Shown one piece after another: positions 17,132 through 26,337 of a stretch of 64,000 nt of DNA. Position 1 is the first letter of the stretch. Each line of letters starts with the position of its first letter. Position numbers and translations under genes: made by a program. Source of the stretch: Oceanobacillus rekensis (GTDB taxonomy: Bacteria; Bacillota; Bacilli; Bacillales; Amphibacillaceae); the NCBI RefSeq assembly GCF_002153375.1, contig NZ_MTBQ01000002.1, positions 312,223 through 376,222 on the forward strand, in the 5' to 3' direction. The notes under the pieces are model-generated. The model saw only the letters and a program-made list of their open reading frames with translations. It searched no databases and was not told where the DNA came from.

Positions 17132-18169
17132 TTGTCCAATCAAAGCTATTATGTGAGCGGTAATACGTCTAAAGGACTACTTAATTACTTACCTACAAAT
17201 ATCAAAAACATAAATCGAATAATCGTATTAAAGCATTCGTCTGAAATGGTAAAAACAAGGCTAATCAAACGGGCTATCAATCACTATGACACAACAGATG
17301 ATATCGAAATTTTAAAAAGCCCATTAGGAAAAAATTATTTGGATGGGATAATCATCCGTGCGAAATCAGTAGCTATTATAACGGATAGAATTCCCTTGAA
17401 ACCCTTAAGTAATTCAATGGAACTGGATTTAAACCCGATCATTGGGAGAGTTCAAGAAACGGATGACTATTTGAAAAACAAGAATAAATTTGATTCATTC
17501 GTGACAAAGGCCCATCAAAATTTTGCAACAGGTCTACAAGTTCATGATGATCTGGAAGCAATCTATATTAAAGAAATGAACTTCAAACGTGCAGACGAAA
17601 TGGCGGATAACTTAATACAGGAAGTCTTACAAAACAAACAAATAAAAAACGAACAAGCGCATGTATACCATAGGTTCTTTGGTACCAATACAGCAGATGG
17701 CGTCGTGAATGAAGTGCCAGATCTAATCGAAAATATAAAACATGTCTATTATATCAAGGGGCGTGCAGGGACTGGGAAATCAACCTTTATGAAAAAGATT
17801 GTAAAAGCATGTGTTGCATATGGTTTTGATATGGAATTATACCATTGCAGTTTTGACCCAAACAGCTTAGACATGGTACTTGTCCGTGAGCTTGATTTCT
17901 GTATTTTTGATAGCACAGATCCACATGAATTTTTCCCGACTCGTGATGGGGAAACTATCATTGACTTATATAAAGAAACGGTGACACCCGGAACAGATGA
18001 AAGGTTTGCAAATCAGATTAACTCCATTAATAGCCATTACAAATCCTATATGAAAAAAGGTATTCAAGATTTAAGTGAGGCTGTGAAGTATTTGGAAAAA
18101 AATGAGAAAGCATTCAGCTGCAACGATAAAGATATCGAAATGGCGTATGCATTACTGATGAAGATATAA
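17132..18169 (+). CDS. PRK06851-family P-loop ATPase with a decayed first ATP site
   Basis: About 345 residues. The family is a tandem duplication of a P-loop domain. Here only the second domain has a Walker A motif (YYIKGRAGTGKSTFMKKI), followed by YHCSFDPNSLDMVLVRELDFCIFDSTDPHE. In the first domain the corresponding place reads VLKHSSEMVKTRLIKRAI, with no glycine-rich loop, while flanking family features (YYVSGNTSKGLLNYL, DDLEAIYIKEMNF) persist. The start is uncertain: TTG at 17132, nine bases after AAGGA, begins the family pattern; the frame is open back to 17027. It precedes prkA by about 100 bases on the same strand. Function of the family is unknown. Confidence 0.75.
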   Translation: MSNQSYYVSGNTSKGLLNYLPTNIKNINRIIVLKHSSEMVKTRLIKRAINHYDTTDDIEILKSPLGKNYLDGIIIRAKSVAIITDRIPLKPLSNSMELDLNPIIGRVQETDDYLKNKNKFDSFVTKAHQNFATGLQVHDDLEAIYIKEMNFKRADEMADNLIQEVLQNKQIKNEQAHVYHRFFGTNTADGVVNEVPDLIENIKHVYYIKGRAGTGKSTFMKKIVKACVAYGFDMELYHCSFDPNSLDMVLVRELDFCIFDSTDPHEFFPTRDGETIIDLYKETVTPGTDERFANQINSINSHYKSYMKKGIQDLSEAVKYLEKNEKAFSCNDKDIEMAYALLMKI

Positions 18170-18228
18170 ATTTATTATACTACTTTCAACTCGAAACTGA
18201 TTACGCATAGCATGAATCCAGATGTACG

Positions 18229-18239
18229 TGCATAGGATA
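18229..18239 (+). promoter_or_regulatory. Possible sporulation-type -10 element before prkA
   Basis: TGCATAGGATA, containing CATAnnnT as in sigma-E and sigma-K -10 boxes, 32 bases before the prkA start codon. The identical 11 bases occur before yhbH (20252-20262). The -35 match (GCATGAA near 18210) is weak. Confidence 0.35.
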
Positions 18240-18270
18240 TATAAACCGCTGCATGATGGAGGGAGTAAAT

Positions 18271-20166
18271 ATGAGTATATTAAACAAGGTGAGAAACTAT
18301 AGGGAAGAAGAAAAGCGCTTAGTATGGGAAGGAACATTCGCTGACTACTTGGAAATTGTTAGAGAACGACCTGAAGTTGCTCAGACTGCTCATTCACGTG
18401 TATATAATATGATTAAAGATGCTGGTGTAGCGGAAAGAGACGAACAAAAGATGTACGAATTCTTTGGTGAAGGAATCTTTGGGCTCGAGACAGCGATTGA
18501 ACGATTGGTGGAGGAGTATTTTCATCCAGCAGCAAAACGATTGGATGTCCGTAAGCGTATATTATTGTTGATGGGACCTGTTAGTGGGGGGAAATCCACG
18601 ATTGTAAGCATGTTGAAAAGAGGCTTGGAACAATACTCGCGTACAGATAAGGGAGCGGTTTATGCCATTAAAGGCTGTCCAATGCATGAGGATCCGCTAC
18701 ATTTGATTCCACAGCATTTACGTGATGATTTTTCCGAGGAATACGGGATTCGTATCGAAGGAAGTCTATCCCCGTTGAATACGATGCGGCTGGAACAGGA
18801 ATATGATGGTCGAATTGAAGATGTTAAAGTGGAACGTATCTTTTTCTCAGAAGATAAACGTGTCGGCATTGGAACATTTAGTCCATCCGATCCGAAATCT
18901 CAGGATATCGCTGATTTAACCGGTAGTATTGATTTTTCAACGATTGCCGAATTTGGATCGGAATCAGACCCACGAGCATATCGTTTTGATGGGGAACTTA
19001 ATAAAGCGAATCGTGGGATGATGGAGTTCCAGGAAATTTTAAAAAGTGATGAGAAATTCCTCTGGCATTTACTATCATTGACACAGGAAGGGAATTTCAA
19101 GGCGGGAAGGTTTGCATTGATTTCTGCGGATGAACTGATTGTAGCCCATACAAACGAATCGGAATACCGCTCATTTATTTCAAATAAGAAAAATGAGGCA
19201 CTCCATTCTCGTATGATTGTCATGCCAATTCCATATAATCTTCGAGTGAGTCAGGAAGAAAGAATCTATAAGAAGATGATTAGTGAGAGTGATATCGCCG
19301 ATGTCCATGTAGCACCACATGCATTACGTGCTGCAGCAATCTTTTCTATTTTGACGAGACTCAAAGAATCGAAGAAACAAGGAATTGATCTCGTTAAGAA
19401 AATGCGACTATATGATGGAGAAAGTGTGGAAGGCTTCAACCAAATCGATGCAGAGGAATTGAAAAATGAATTCCAGGATGAGGGAATGGGAGGAATTGAT
19501 CCCCGCTATGTTATCAACCGGATATCTTCCACAATTATTCGTAAGGAAGTACCATCGATTAATGCACTCGATGTATTACGCTCCTTAAAAGATGGACTTG
19601 GACAGCATCCATCGATTTCGAAAGACGATTTAGATGAATATATGAATTATATTGCTGTTGCAAGAAGGGAATATGATGAAATAGCGAAGAAAGAAGTACA
19701 AAAAGCATTCGTCTATTCGTATGAAGAATCTGCCAAGACATTAATGGATAACTACCTGGATAATGTGGAGGCCTATTGTAATAAAAATAAACTGAGAGAC
19801 CCACTGACAGGGGAAGAAATGAATCCAGATGAAAAGTTAATGCGCTCAATCGAGGAACAAATTGGAATTTCGGAAAATGCAAAAAAAGCATTTCGTGAGG
19901 AAATACTTATTCGTCTGTCTGCATATGCCAGAAAAGGAAAGCGCTTCGATTATAATTCCCATGAACGCCTCCGTGAAGCAATTCAAAAGAAACTTTTCGC
20001 AGATTTGAAAGATGTCGTGAAGATTACGACATCATCGAAAACACCGGATGAATCGCAATTGAAAAAAGTAAATGAAGTAATAGCTCGTTTAATAGATGAA
20101 CATGGCTATAATTCCGTTTCGGCGAATGACCTGCTTCGCTATGTAGGCAGCCTATTAAATCGCTAA
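18271..20166 (+). CDS. prkA: PrkA, AAA+ serine protein kinase/protease-like sporulation protein
   Basis: 631 residues, the standard PrkA length. N-terminal AAA+ domain with Walker A LLMGPVSGGKSTIV around residue 100; the C-terminal domain is the PrkA-specific region with similarity to eukaryotic kinases. PrkA has been described as a serine kinase and, more recently, as an ATP-dependent protease-like factor acting in sporulation and stationary phase. ATG at 18271 is chosen because GGAGGGAG lies six bases upstream; the ATG at 18253 is part of this leader. It stands before yhbH and spoVR, the same trio as yeaG-yeaH-ycgB in enterobacteria, which points to a shared pathway. A terminator follows. 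Confidence 0.95.
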   Translation: MSILNKVRNYREEEKRLVWEGTFADYLEIVRERPEVAQTAHSRVYNMIKDAGVAERDEQKMYEFFGEGIFGLETAIERLVEEYFHPAAKRLDVRKRILLLMGPVSGGKSTIVSMLKRGLEQYSRTDKGAVYAIKGCPMHEDPLHLIPQHLRDDFSEEYGIRIEGSLSPLNTMRLEQEYDGRIEDVKVERIFFSEDKRVGIGTFSPSDPKSQDIADLTGSIDFSTIAEFGSESDPRAYRFDGELNKANRGMMEFQEILKSDEKFLWHLLSLTQEGNFKAGRFALISADELIVAHTNESEYRSFISNKKNEALHSRMIVMPIPYNLRVSQEERIYKKMISESDIADVHVAPHALRAAAIFSILTRLKESKKQGIDLVKKMRLYDGESVEGFNQIDAEELKNEFQDEGMGGIDPRYVINRISSTIIRKEVPSINALDVLRSLKDGLGQHPSISKDDLDEYMNYIAVARREYDEIAKKEVQKAFVYSYEESAKTLMDNYLDNVEAYCNKNKLRDPLTGEEMNPDEKLMRSIEEQIGISENAKKAFREEILIRLSAYARKGKRFDYNSHERLREAIQKKLFADLKDVVKITTSSKTPDESQLKKVNEVIARLIDEHGYNSVSANDLLRYVGSLLNR

Positions 20167-20181
20167 CCTAAAAATAAATTC

Positions 20182-20211
20182 GGGACTAACGACTAAGTTA
20201 GTCCCTTTTTT
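20182..20211 (+). terminator. Terminator after prkA
   Basis: Nine-base stem GGGACTAAC / GTTAGTCCC followed by six T. It separates prkA from yhbH, so yhbH needs its own promoter. Confidence 0.85.
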
Positions 20212-20251
20212 CATACCAATTATGAATTATTGGAAATAACTTGTTTCTATT

Positions 20252-20262
20252 TGCATAGGATA
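20252..20262 (+). promoter_or_regulatory. Possible sporulation-type -10 element before yhbH
   Basis: TGCATAGGATA, identical to the motif before prkA, 70 bases before the yhbH start codon. CATAnnnT suits sigma-E or sigma-K. No convincing -35 (GAAATAA near 20233). Confidence 0.35.
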
Positions 20263-20332
20263 AAGAAAGTAGAAAGTAGAAAGTATATAGTTTAATAAAA
20301 TACTGAAAATTTAAATAATAGGAGAGGATAGA

Positions 20333-21505
20333 ATGCAAGAAAAGCAGGACCAAAATTTCGTTGTCTCCCAGGAAAACTGGTCTCTCCACAGAAAAGGTCA
20401 TCAGGATCAAAAACGCCACAGTGACAAAGTGAAGGATGCCATAAAAAATAACTTACCAGATTTAATCAGTGAAGAAAATATTATCATGTCCAATGGGCGT
20501 GATGTCATCAAAATTCCGATTCGCTCTTTGGATGAATATAAAATCCGCTATAATTATGAAAAATCAAAGCATGTCGGCCAAGGCGGCGGTGGTTCGGAAG
20601 TTGGGGATGTTATCGCACGTGATCCGAATGCAGAGCAACAAGGTCAGAATGGAGCCGGCAAAGGCAGAAAAGCTGGCGATAAACCTGGCAATGATTATTA
20701 TGAATCTGAGGTATCGATTGCCGAAATTGAGAATGCCCTCTTTAGTGAGTTGGAATTACCGAACCTCAAGCGGAAAGAACCAGCAGAAATCACAACCGAA
20801 AAAGTTGAATTCAATGATGTCCGTAAAAAAGGGCTAATGGGTAATGTGGATAAAAAGCGTACGATTTTGACAGCGTTAAAAAGGAATGCCCGGGATGGCA
20901 AGGCAGCAATTACCCCGATTCATAATGATGATTTGCGCTTTAAGACTTGGAATGAAGTGATTAAGCGGGAGTCCAAAGCAGTTGTTATTGCCATGATGGA
21001 TACGAGTGCATCAATGGGGACATTCGAAAAATATATGGCAAGAAGCTTTTTCTTCTGGATGAATCGCTTTTTGCGTACGAAATATGAAACAGTGGAATTT
21101 GAATTTATTGCCCATCATACGGAAGCAAAAGTTGTTACCGAAGAGGCGTTTTTTTCCAAAGGGGAAAGCGGTGGAACCATTTGTTCTTCAGCCTATCTCA
21201 AAGCTTTGGAAGTGATTCATGATAAGTACAATCCATCTCGCTATAATATCTACCCATTTCATTTTTCGGATGGAGAGAATATCTCCTCCGATAATCCGAA
21301 GTGTATCAAATTAGTCAATGAAATAATGGAATGCTCCAACATGTTTGGTTACGGAGAAGTGAATGGCTACAACCGTTATTCAACATTGATGAATGCCTAT
21401 AAAAAAATTGATGACCCGAAATTCCGTCATTATGTTTTAAAAGAAAAAGGTGATGTGTACCATGCGATGAAGAGTTTCTTCCATAAGGATAAAACTACCG
21501 TTTGA
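20333..21505 (+). CDS. yhbH: YhbH sporulation protein (DUF444, VWA-like)
   Basis: 390 residues. An N-terminal basic region ([19 protein letters not shown]) and a glycine-rich linker are followed by a von Willebrand A-like domain with the metal site MDTSASMG (DxSxS), [10 protein letters not shown] and [10 protein letters not shown], all typical of DUF444. Partner of PrkA and SpoVR in bacilli and proteobacteria; biochemical role not established. ATG at 20333 follows AGGAGAGG. It ends in a shared terminator with the small gene facing it. Confidence 0.93.
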   Translation: MQEKQDQNFVVSQENWSLHRKGHQDQKRHSDKVKDAIKNNLPDLISEENIIMSNGRDVIKIPIRSLDEYKIRYNYEKSKHVGQGGGGSEVGDVIARDPNAEQQGQNGAGKGRKAGDKPGNDYYESEVSIAEIENALFSELELPNLKRKEPAEITTEKVEFNDVRKKGLMGNVDKKRTILTALKRNARDGKAAITPIHNDDLRFKTWNEVIKRESKAVVIAMMDTSASMGTFEKYMARSFFFWMNRFLRTKYETVEFEFIAHHTEAKVVTEEAFFSKGESGGTICSSAYLKALEVIHDKYNPSRYNIYPFHFSDGENISSDNPKCIKLVNEIMECSNMFGYGEVNGYNRYSTLMNAYKKIDDPKFRHYVLKEKGDVYHAMKSFFHKDKTTV

Positions 21506-21506
21506 A

Positions 21507-21544
21507 AATAACATTCCCCTCTGACATAAGAGGGGAGTGTTATT
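21507..21544. terminator. Bidirectional terminator between yhbH and a small hypothetical gene
   Basis: Sixteen-base stem AATAACATTCCCCTCT / AGAGGGGAGTGTTATT (one wobble) with a six-base loop. It reaches into the stop codon of the minus-strand gene at 21543. Confidence 0.85.
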
Positions 21545-21890
21545 ACTTTTCCTCAATGGTATATGTTGCCCGATCAGTTTTTAAGTTAAATAATTTACCG
21601 TCAAAATAATAGTTGGATGTGTCATCCAGCGGTATTTCATAGCGTGGGGCAGGTAGTGGTTCCATTTGATTTTCAGCGTTTTCAATTTCCCCTTCACCAC
21701 TTAATATTAAGGAATGCTCGGACACATAATCATCAATGCTCTGTGTATTGTTGGAATAGGAGACGTATTGCAGTTCTATTTCCGTTTCATCTAAATCGTT
21801 CAGTTCCTTTTTTGTGATTTTAATATTTTTCCCTGTCCATGATTTAAGTTTATCATTAAATTCTTCGATTGATAATGCCTGTTGCTCCAT
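21543..21890 (-). CDS. Small hypothetical protein
   Basis: 115 residues, soluble and acidic, rich in Glu, Asp and Asn. No signal peptide, membrane segment or known motif. The pattern (EEFNDKLKSWTGKNIKITKKELNDLDETEIELQYVSY at the start, FDGKLFNLKTDRATYTIEEK at the end) suggests a small beta-rich domain of Bacillaceae type. Start ATG at 21890 is chosen because GGAGGG is six bases upstream; the frame is open to 21947. It lies convergent with yhbH and divergent from spoVR, inside the sporulation trio, so a link to sporulation is possible but unproven. Confidence 0.65.
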   Translation of the reverse strand: MEQQALSIEEFNDKLKSWTGKNIKITKKELNDLDETEIELQYVSYSNNTQSIDDYVSEHSLILSGEGEIENAENQMEPLPAPRYEIPLDDTSNYYFDGKLFNLKTDRATYTIEEK

Positions 21891-21959
21891 ATGAATCCCT
21901 CCTGCTTTTAGATTACCCTGATAATACGCTTCATACACCTTATCCAATTTTTCCCCACC

Positions 21960-22123
21960 TTAACGGGCAGTAAACCCCCTTAAGGAAAAGGTTTCAAAAA
22001 GACCAAGAAATATATATGTGTAGGGGTTAACTGCCCGTAAAGGTCCGATTCTGTTCAAGGGCCTGCGGGTCTCCCTTGCGGTGCTAACAATCAGTGAGGG
22101 AAAAGGGATCCCCCCACTGATTG
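21960..22123. repeat. Two nested inverted-repeat blocks before spoVR
   Basis: First block: TTAACGGGCAGTAAACCCC at 21960 and GGGGTTAACTGCCCGTAA ending 22040, nearly complementary, about 43 bases apart. Second block: CAATCAGTGAGGG (22088-22100) and CCCCCACTGATTG (22111-22123). No T run follows either. Base composition is higher in GC than the surroundings. It looks like a mobile-type intergenic element, not a promoter region of spoVR. Confidence 0.6.
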
Positions 22124-22194
22124 AAGTTTCACTTTATGGACATTATTTTCTGTACCAATCATAAACTGTATAAAGCACTTCTGGAGGGATGAAT

Positions 22195-23610
22195 GTGGAG
22201 CAAACGAAAGAACTAAGTTATGCAATAGATGAAATAACAGAAATCGCAACCGGATTCGGGCTTGATTTCTATCCGATGCGCTATGAAATTTGTCCAGCAG
22301 ATATTATCTATACATTCGGAGCATATGGCATGCCAACAAGATTTACGCATTGGAGTTTTGGGAAGCAGTTTCATAAAATGAAGCTGCAGTATGATCTTGG
22401 ACTTAGTCAAATATATGAACTTGTCATAAACTCGGACCCTTGTTATGCGTTTTTGCTTGATACAAATAGCCTCATTCAAAACAAACTAATCATTGCACAT
22501 GTACTGGCCCATTGTGATTTTTTCAAAAACAATGTCCGCTTCTCCAATACGAGAAAGGATATGGTAGAAAGCATGACAGCAACAGCAGAGCGTATTGCAG
22601 ACTATGAGATGAAGTATGGTAAGGAAGAAGTGGAAAGCTTCCTTGATGCTATCCTTTCGATTCAGGAACATATTGACCCGTCTCTTGTCCGTTCCAAGTT
22701 ACCAGCTAATCGGAATGTAGAAGAGGAGGAAGAAGCGGAACAGCCAAAAATTAGAACGAAATATGATGATTTATGGAGTCTGGATGACAAGCCAGCCGAT
22801 CAAAAACCGACGACGAGAAGAAAAATCAAAAAGCTGCCGCCAAATCCTGAGAAAGATATCTTATTATTTATTGAACAGCACAGCAGGGAATTAGAAGACT
22901 GGCAACGTGATATTTTAACGATGATGCGTGAGGAAATGCTATATTTTTGGCCGCAGCTGGAGACAAAGGTTATGAATGAAGGATGGGCATCCTATTGGCA
23001 TCAGCGAATCTTAAGGGAAATGGATTTAACAACAAGTGATACAATTGAATTTTCCAAACTGAATGCAGGTGTTGTTCAACCATCAAAAACGTCGATTAAT
23101 CCGTATTACTTAGGCTTAAAAATTTTTGAAGATATCGAGGAAAGATATAATAATCCAACAGAAGAAATGAAAAAGCTCGGCTATAAATCGAATTCGGGTA
23201 GAGAGAAAATTTTTGAAGTCCGTGAGATTGAATCGGATATTTCATTTATCCGGAACTATTTAACGAAGGAACTGGCGCAAAAGGAAGATATGTACTTGTT
23301 CGAGAAAAAGGGAAGGGACTATCGTATTTCAGAAAAGGATTATGAACAGGTCAGGGACCAGCTCATCTCCATGAGAGTGAATGGTGGGTTTCCATATATT
23401 GTCGTTGAAAATGGAGATTATTTAAGAAATGGTGAGCTATATCTTGTCCATGGCTATGAAGGAATCGAGCTGGATATTCGTTACCTTGAGCATGTGTTGC
23501 CATATATCCATCAATTATGGGGGAGAACGGTTCATATGGAAACGACAATTGAAGATAGAAAAGTCGCTTTCACTTATGACGGAAAGGATTTGGCGAAGCG
23601 GAATTTGTAG
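22195..23610 (+). CDS. spoVR: SpoVR family protein (spore cortex)
   Basis: 471 residues, normal for SpoVR, a soluble protein required for proper spore cortex formation in Bacillus. Family features: [28 protein letters not shown] near the N terminus split over about residues 22-50, [24 protein letters not shown], and ADYLR-like [14 protein letters not shown] at the C terminus. GTG at 22195 is taken as start because GGAGGG lies six bases upstream; an ATG at 22189 touches that site and cannot use it. CATAAACT about 30 bases upstream could be a sigma-E -10 box. Third member of the prkA-yhbH-spoVR set. Confidence 0.93.
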   Translation: MEQTKELSYAIDEITEIATGFGLDFYPMRYEICPADIIYTFGAYGMPTRFTHWSFGKQFHKMKLQYDLGLSQIYELVINSDPCYAFLLDTNSLIQNKLIIAHVLAHCDFFKNNVRFSNTRKDMVESMTATAERIADYEMKYGKEEVESFLDAILSIQEHIDPSLVRSKLPANRNVEEEEEAEQPKIRTKYDDLWSLDDKPADQKPTTRRKIKKLPPNPEKDILLFIEQHSRELEDWQRDILTMMREEMLYFWPQLETKVMNEGWASYWHQRILREMDLTTSDTIEFSKLNAGVVQPSKTSINPYYLGLKIFEDIEERYNNPTEEMKKLGYKSNSGREKIFEVREIESDISFIRNYLTKELAQKEDMYLFEKKGRDYRISEKDYEQVRDQLISMRVNGGFPYIVVENGDYLRNGELYLVHGYEGIELDIRYLEHVLPYIHQLWGRTVHMETTIEDRKVAFTYDGKDLAKRNL

Positions 23611-23636
23611 ATGTAAGCTACTGCACATAAGGTGAA

Positions 23637-23962
23637 CTTCAGCGGCCGCTCTGGGAAATATACTTCGCGCACCTTAGGGCGGCTGGTGTGCCCCTTCATG
23701 CAGACGCATTTCGGGGTCTCACCTATGCCTCCCTTCCCGCAGCAGTCTACGTATATTTCCCAGACCTGGTTTTGAGCTTGCAGACGATTAACTGCTTAGT
23801 GATGTTTAAAAATCAGATCAAACAACTTCACTAGTCCGGGTGAGCGGAGGGCGGTGACTCCTGCGGGAAAAGCACGTGTCCGAAGACCCCGCACAGTGGG
23901 TTTCTCGAGGAGGCTGAGGCCGTGCCCTAAGGTGCGCATCCGCCCGCAGGATCCCGGACGGC
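23637..23962 (+). repeat. Dispersed two-module element, copy B
   Basis: Module alpha (23637-23766): CCGCTCTGGGAAATATAC at the left and GTATATTTCCCAGACCTGG at the right form an inverted repeat around GGCTGGTG and TCTCACC. Module beta (23821-23962): CAACTTCACTAGTCCGGG, GCGGTGACTCCTGCGGGAAA, GCACGTGTCCGAAGACCCC, then GCCGTGCCCTAAGGTGCGC and GGATCCCGGAC; GTCCGGG and CCCGGAC mark its ends. It fills most of the gap between spoVR and the GTPase gene. The rest of that gap (23963-24100) is plain AT-rich sequence. Confidence 0.85.
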
Positions 23963-24104
23963 TGCAAAGCACACGTGTTTGGAAATGAGCCAACAGTTAC
24001 TTCACTTTTTATTTTGTAGATAGAATCTAAAATACATGGTAGTTAGTTCGCAATTTATCTCGACTACGGGGTAAGTAACAACAATCTATACGAAAATAGC
24101 TAAC

Positions 24105-24138
24105 ACAAAGAGAGCTTGGAAATTCAAGCTCTCTTTGT
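24105..24138. terminator. Terminator hairpin downstream of the GTPase gene
   Basis: Fourteen-base stem ACAAAGAGAGCTTG / CAAGCTCTCTTTGT with a six-base loop, just beyond the stop codon of the minus-strand GTPase gene. T run is short. Confidence 0.65.
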
Positions 24139-24168
24139 GATCTGCAAAAAAAGGGAAGGGTCAGGTAA

Positions 24169-25173
24169 TTATTTAATTATCTCCTTAGCATCCTTATTAC
24201 GGAAATATTCGTATAGGGATTTTAGGGAGTTGGCGTCGAGTTCGATGTTATTTTCATAGGCATATTTGATGGCGTAACCGAGTGCCAATGTCATGCCGCC
24301 TGCAATACTTCCGCCGGCAACAGATCCTGCGCCAGGGATAAATTTGACGACTTGACGGAATAATGTTTTTCCGATATTTCCTGTAATGGTTGCAATTGCG
24401 AGTTCTTTTGCTTTTTTCTTGGATAAGGGTTTTTCATATAATGCTGCCAATTTTACCATCAGTCCAACTTGAATCCCTGTTAATGGAACGAAATCTGACC
24501 CAGGTAATGGTGCAGCACCGATTGCTGTTGCCGACCCTGTTGCACCTAAGATCCATTTATTCGCGATGGAGGATTTTTCTTTTATTAGTCTGGCGAATTG
24601 GATTTCTTTATGTTTTTTTTTAAGTATGTCCAAAATTTCATTTCTCAATTTATCAATATTTTCACCAGTTCGTGATGATATTGGAACGACTTTATATTTA
24701 TGATTTGTATGTTGTTTTACATAGCTGACAAGGCTCGGTATATCATCTGCAGCATCGATTTTATTCAATACAAAGAGGATATTTTTATTTTCTTTGGAAA
24801 TCAGTTCAAATGATTTCTTCTCTCCATCTGATAAGACGGTTCCTGCAGCATTTAAGAAAAATAAGATAACATCTGCATTTTTATAAAAATTCATCGTTTC
24901 CTCGGAATTTTTATTATTAATATCATCAAGTCCTGGTGTATCTGCGAATATGATTTTATCGCGATATATATAGCGGTCAATCCCTGTTGTTTCTCCTGGT
25001 TTTGCACCAACCATGGCAACTTCTTCACCGATAATCTGATTAATCGTCGAAGATTTACCTGTATTGACATCGCCAATCATGGCAAAAAGGATTTCCTCAT
25101 CTAACTGTGCATTTACTCTGTTTGTTTCCTGCTCATATGCTTCTTCAAATTCTTGTTCATTGAATTCTGCCAA
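24169..25173 (-). CDS. GTPase with C-terminal DUF697-like region
   Basis: About 334 residues. The N-terminal G domain has all motifs: G1 GDVNTGKSST, G2 threonine in GETTGID, G3 DTPG, G4 NKID and G5 SSRTGEN. The C-terminal part (about residues 205-320) carries glycine-alanine-rich hydrophobic stretches (GATGSATAIGAAPLPGSDFVPL, split, and GAGSVAGGSIAGGM), matching DUF697 proteins of the Era/YcjX-like GTPase group that associate with membranes. TTG at 25173 is ten bases after AAGGAG; GTG at 25182 is only one base from it. Cellular role unknown. Transcribed alone. Confidence 0.82.
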   Translation of the reverse strand: MAEFNEQEFEEAYEQETNRVNAQLDEEILFAMIGDVNTGKSSTINQIIGEEVAMVGAKPGETTGIDRYIYRDKIIFADTPGLDDINNKNSEETMNFYKNADVILFFLNAAGTVLSDGEKKSFELISKENKNILFVLNKIDAADDIPSLVSYVKQHTNHKYKVVPISSRTGENIDKLRNEILDILKKKHKEIQFARLIKEKSSIANKWILGATGSATAIGAAPLPGSDFVPLTGIQVGLMVKLAALYEKPLSKKKAKELAIATITGNIGKTLFRQVVKFIPGAGSVAGGSIAGGMTLALGYAIKYAYENNIELDANSLKSLYEYFRNKDAKEIIK

Positions 25174-25245
25174 GACAAACACGCTCCTTACTCTCTATAT
25201 TACCAAAATGGTGAACTTGAAACACGTGTGAACCGAATAGAATAG

Positions 25246-25280
25246 AAAAAGCTGTGGACAGGATATCGTCCACAGCTTTT
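25246..25280. terminator. Terminator of the sulfonate-type ABC operon
   Basis: Stem AAAAGCTGTGGAC / GTCCACAGCTTTT, followed on the minus strand by TTTTTC. It ends the minus-strand ABC operon. Confidence 0.85.
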
Positions 25281-25292
25281 ATTTACTAATTA

Positions 25293-26303
25293 TTATTCTC
25301 CCTGTAAGCCTTCCAAAATAGACAAATCAATTAGGCCATCAATATCATTACTTGGTATATATTCTGCTTCCAAGCTAATATCTGCCATTTCCTGAATAAC
25401 TTCTTCGTTTACTTCGGTTGTAACTTCGAGATTATTAAAGGCTGCTTCGACTTCATCTGCATTAAGCTCCTGGCCAGTAAGTTCTTTCAAATGCTTAATA
25501 ACTAACTCCTGGCTTTCTTCTGGATTTTCCTGAATGAATTCGACAGCTTGTTTATGTGCTGTTAAATAGCTTTTAGCTAACTCTTCATTATCTTTAAATT
25601 CTGCAGTAGCTGCAACAACAGTATTGGTTGAGTCTTTCCCCCATGCAAATTCATCCCAGTCAAGCAATTTCTGCCCGTTTGCCTGTGTTTCGAGTACATA
25701 TCCCCATGGTTCCTGTGTTGCTGCTGCTTGAACGGAATCTTGGGCGAAAAGTGTCGTCGAGTCTGCCGGTGCTGCTGCATGCATTTCTACCGTTCCACCA
25801 CTTGTCGTAGGTGAGAGACCAACTTCCTGAAGTGCTTTCCTGAGCATGACATCTTGCGTACTTCCAATAACTGGAATAGCTACTGTTTTACCGTCCAGAT
25901 CTGCCACTTCCGTTACACCACTGTCCTTATCTGCGACTAGTACTGCACCACCATTGACAGCACCAGATATCATGTGATAATTGGAATCTTTCACATAAAA
26001 ATTGAGTAATGGACCAGGACCGACTGTACCAACATCAATTGCATCCGTTGCCATGGCTTCCATAAATAATCCACCATTTGTAACCGTTCTTGTATCAATC
26101 GTAATATCTTCTCCAAACGCTTCGTCAAAGTAGCCATTTTCCAATCCGACAATTGTTGCGATATGTGTCATATTAGGAAAGTAGCCAATGGTTATTTCAT
26201 TTGTTCCACCATCGCCCTCACTATCAGAAGAGCTGCCACATGCCGATAGAAAAAGGGCTACAATAGTAATAAGAATTGATAATTTAATTGTTTTGCGTTT
26301 CAT
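25293..26303 (-). CDS. ABC transporter solute-binding lipoprotein, sulfonate/nitrate/taurine type
   Basis: 336 residues. Lipoprotein signal with lipobox LSAC (Cys22), then the SsuA/TauA/NMT1-like binding fold: EITIGYFPNMTHIATIVGLENGYF, split, TRTVTNGGLFMEAMATDAIDVGTVGPGPLL and LDGKTVAIPVIGSTQDVMLR, split. Such proteins bind aliphatic sulfonates, taurine or related sulfur or nitrogen sources. It is the last gene of an ATPase-permease-binding-protein operon and is followed by a terminator. It resembles the ytlA-type proteins of bacilli, but the ligand is not readable from sequence. Confidence 0.88.
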   Translation of the reverse strand: MKRKTIKLSILITIVALFLSACGSSSDSEGDGGTNEITIGYFPNMTHIATIVGLENGYFDEAFGEDITIDTRTVTNGGLFMEAMATDAIDVGTVGPGPLLNFYVKDSNYHMISGAVNGGAVLVADKDSGVTEVADLDGKTVAIPVIGSTQDVMLRKALQEVGLSPTTSGGTVEMHAAAPADSTTLFAQDSVQAAATQEPWGYVLETQANGQKLLDWDEFAWGKDSTNTVVAATAEFKDNEELAKSYLTAHKQAVEFIQENPEESQELVIKHLKELTGQELNADEVEAAFNNLEVTTEVNEEVIQEMADISLEAEYIPSNDIDGLIDLSILEGLQGE

Positions 26304-26337
26304 TTTATTACCCCCATTTAGTATAGTTTATAATTTA

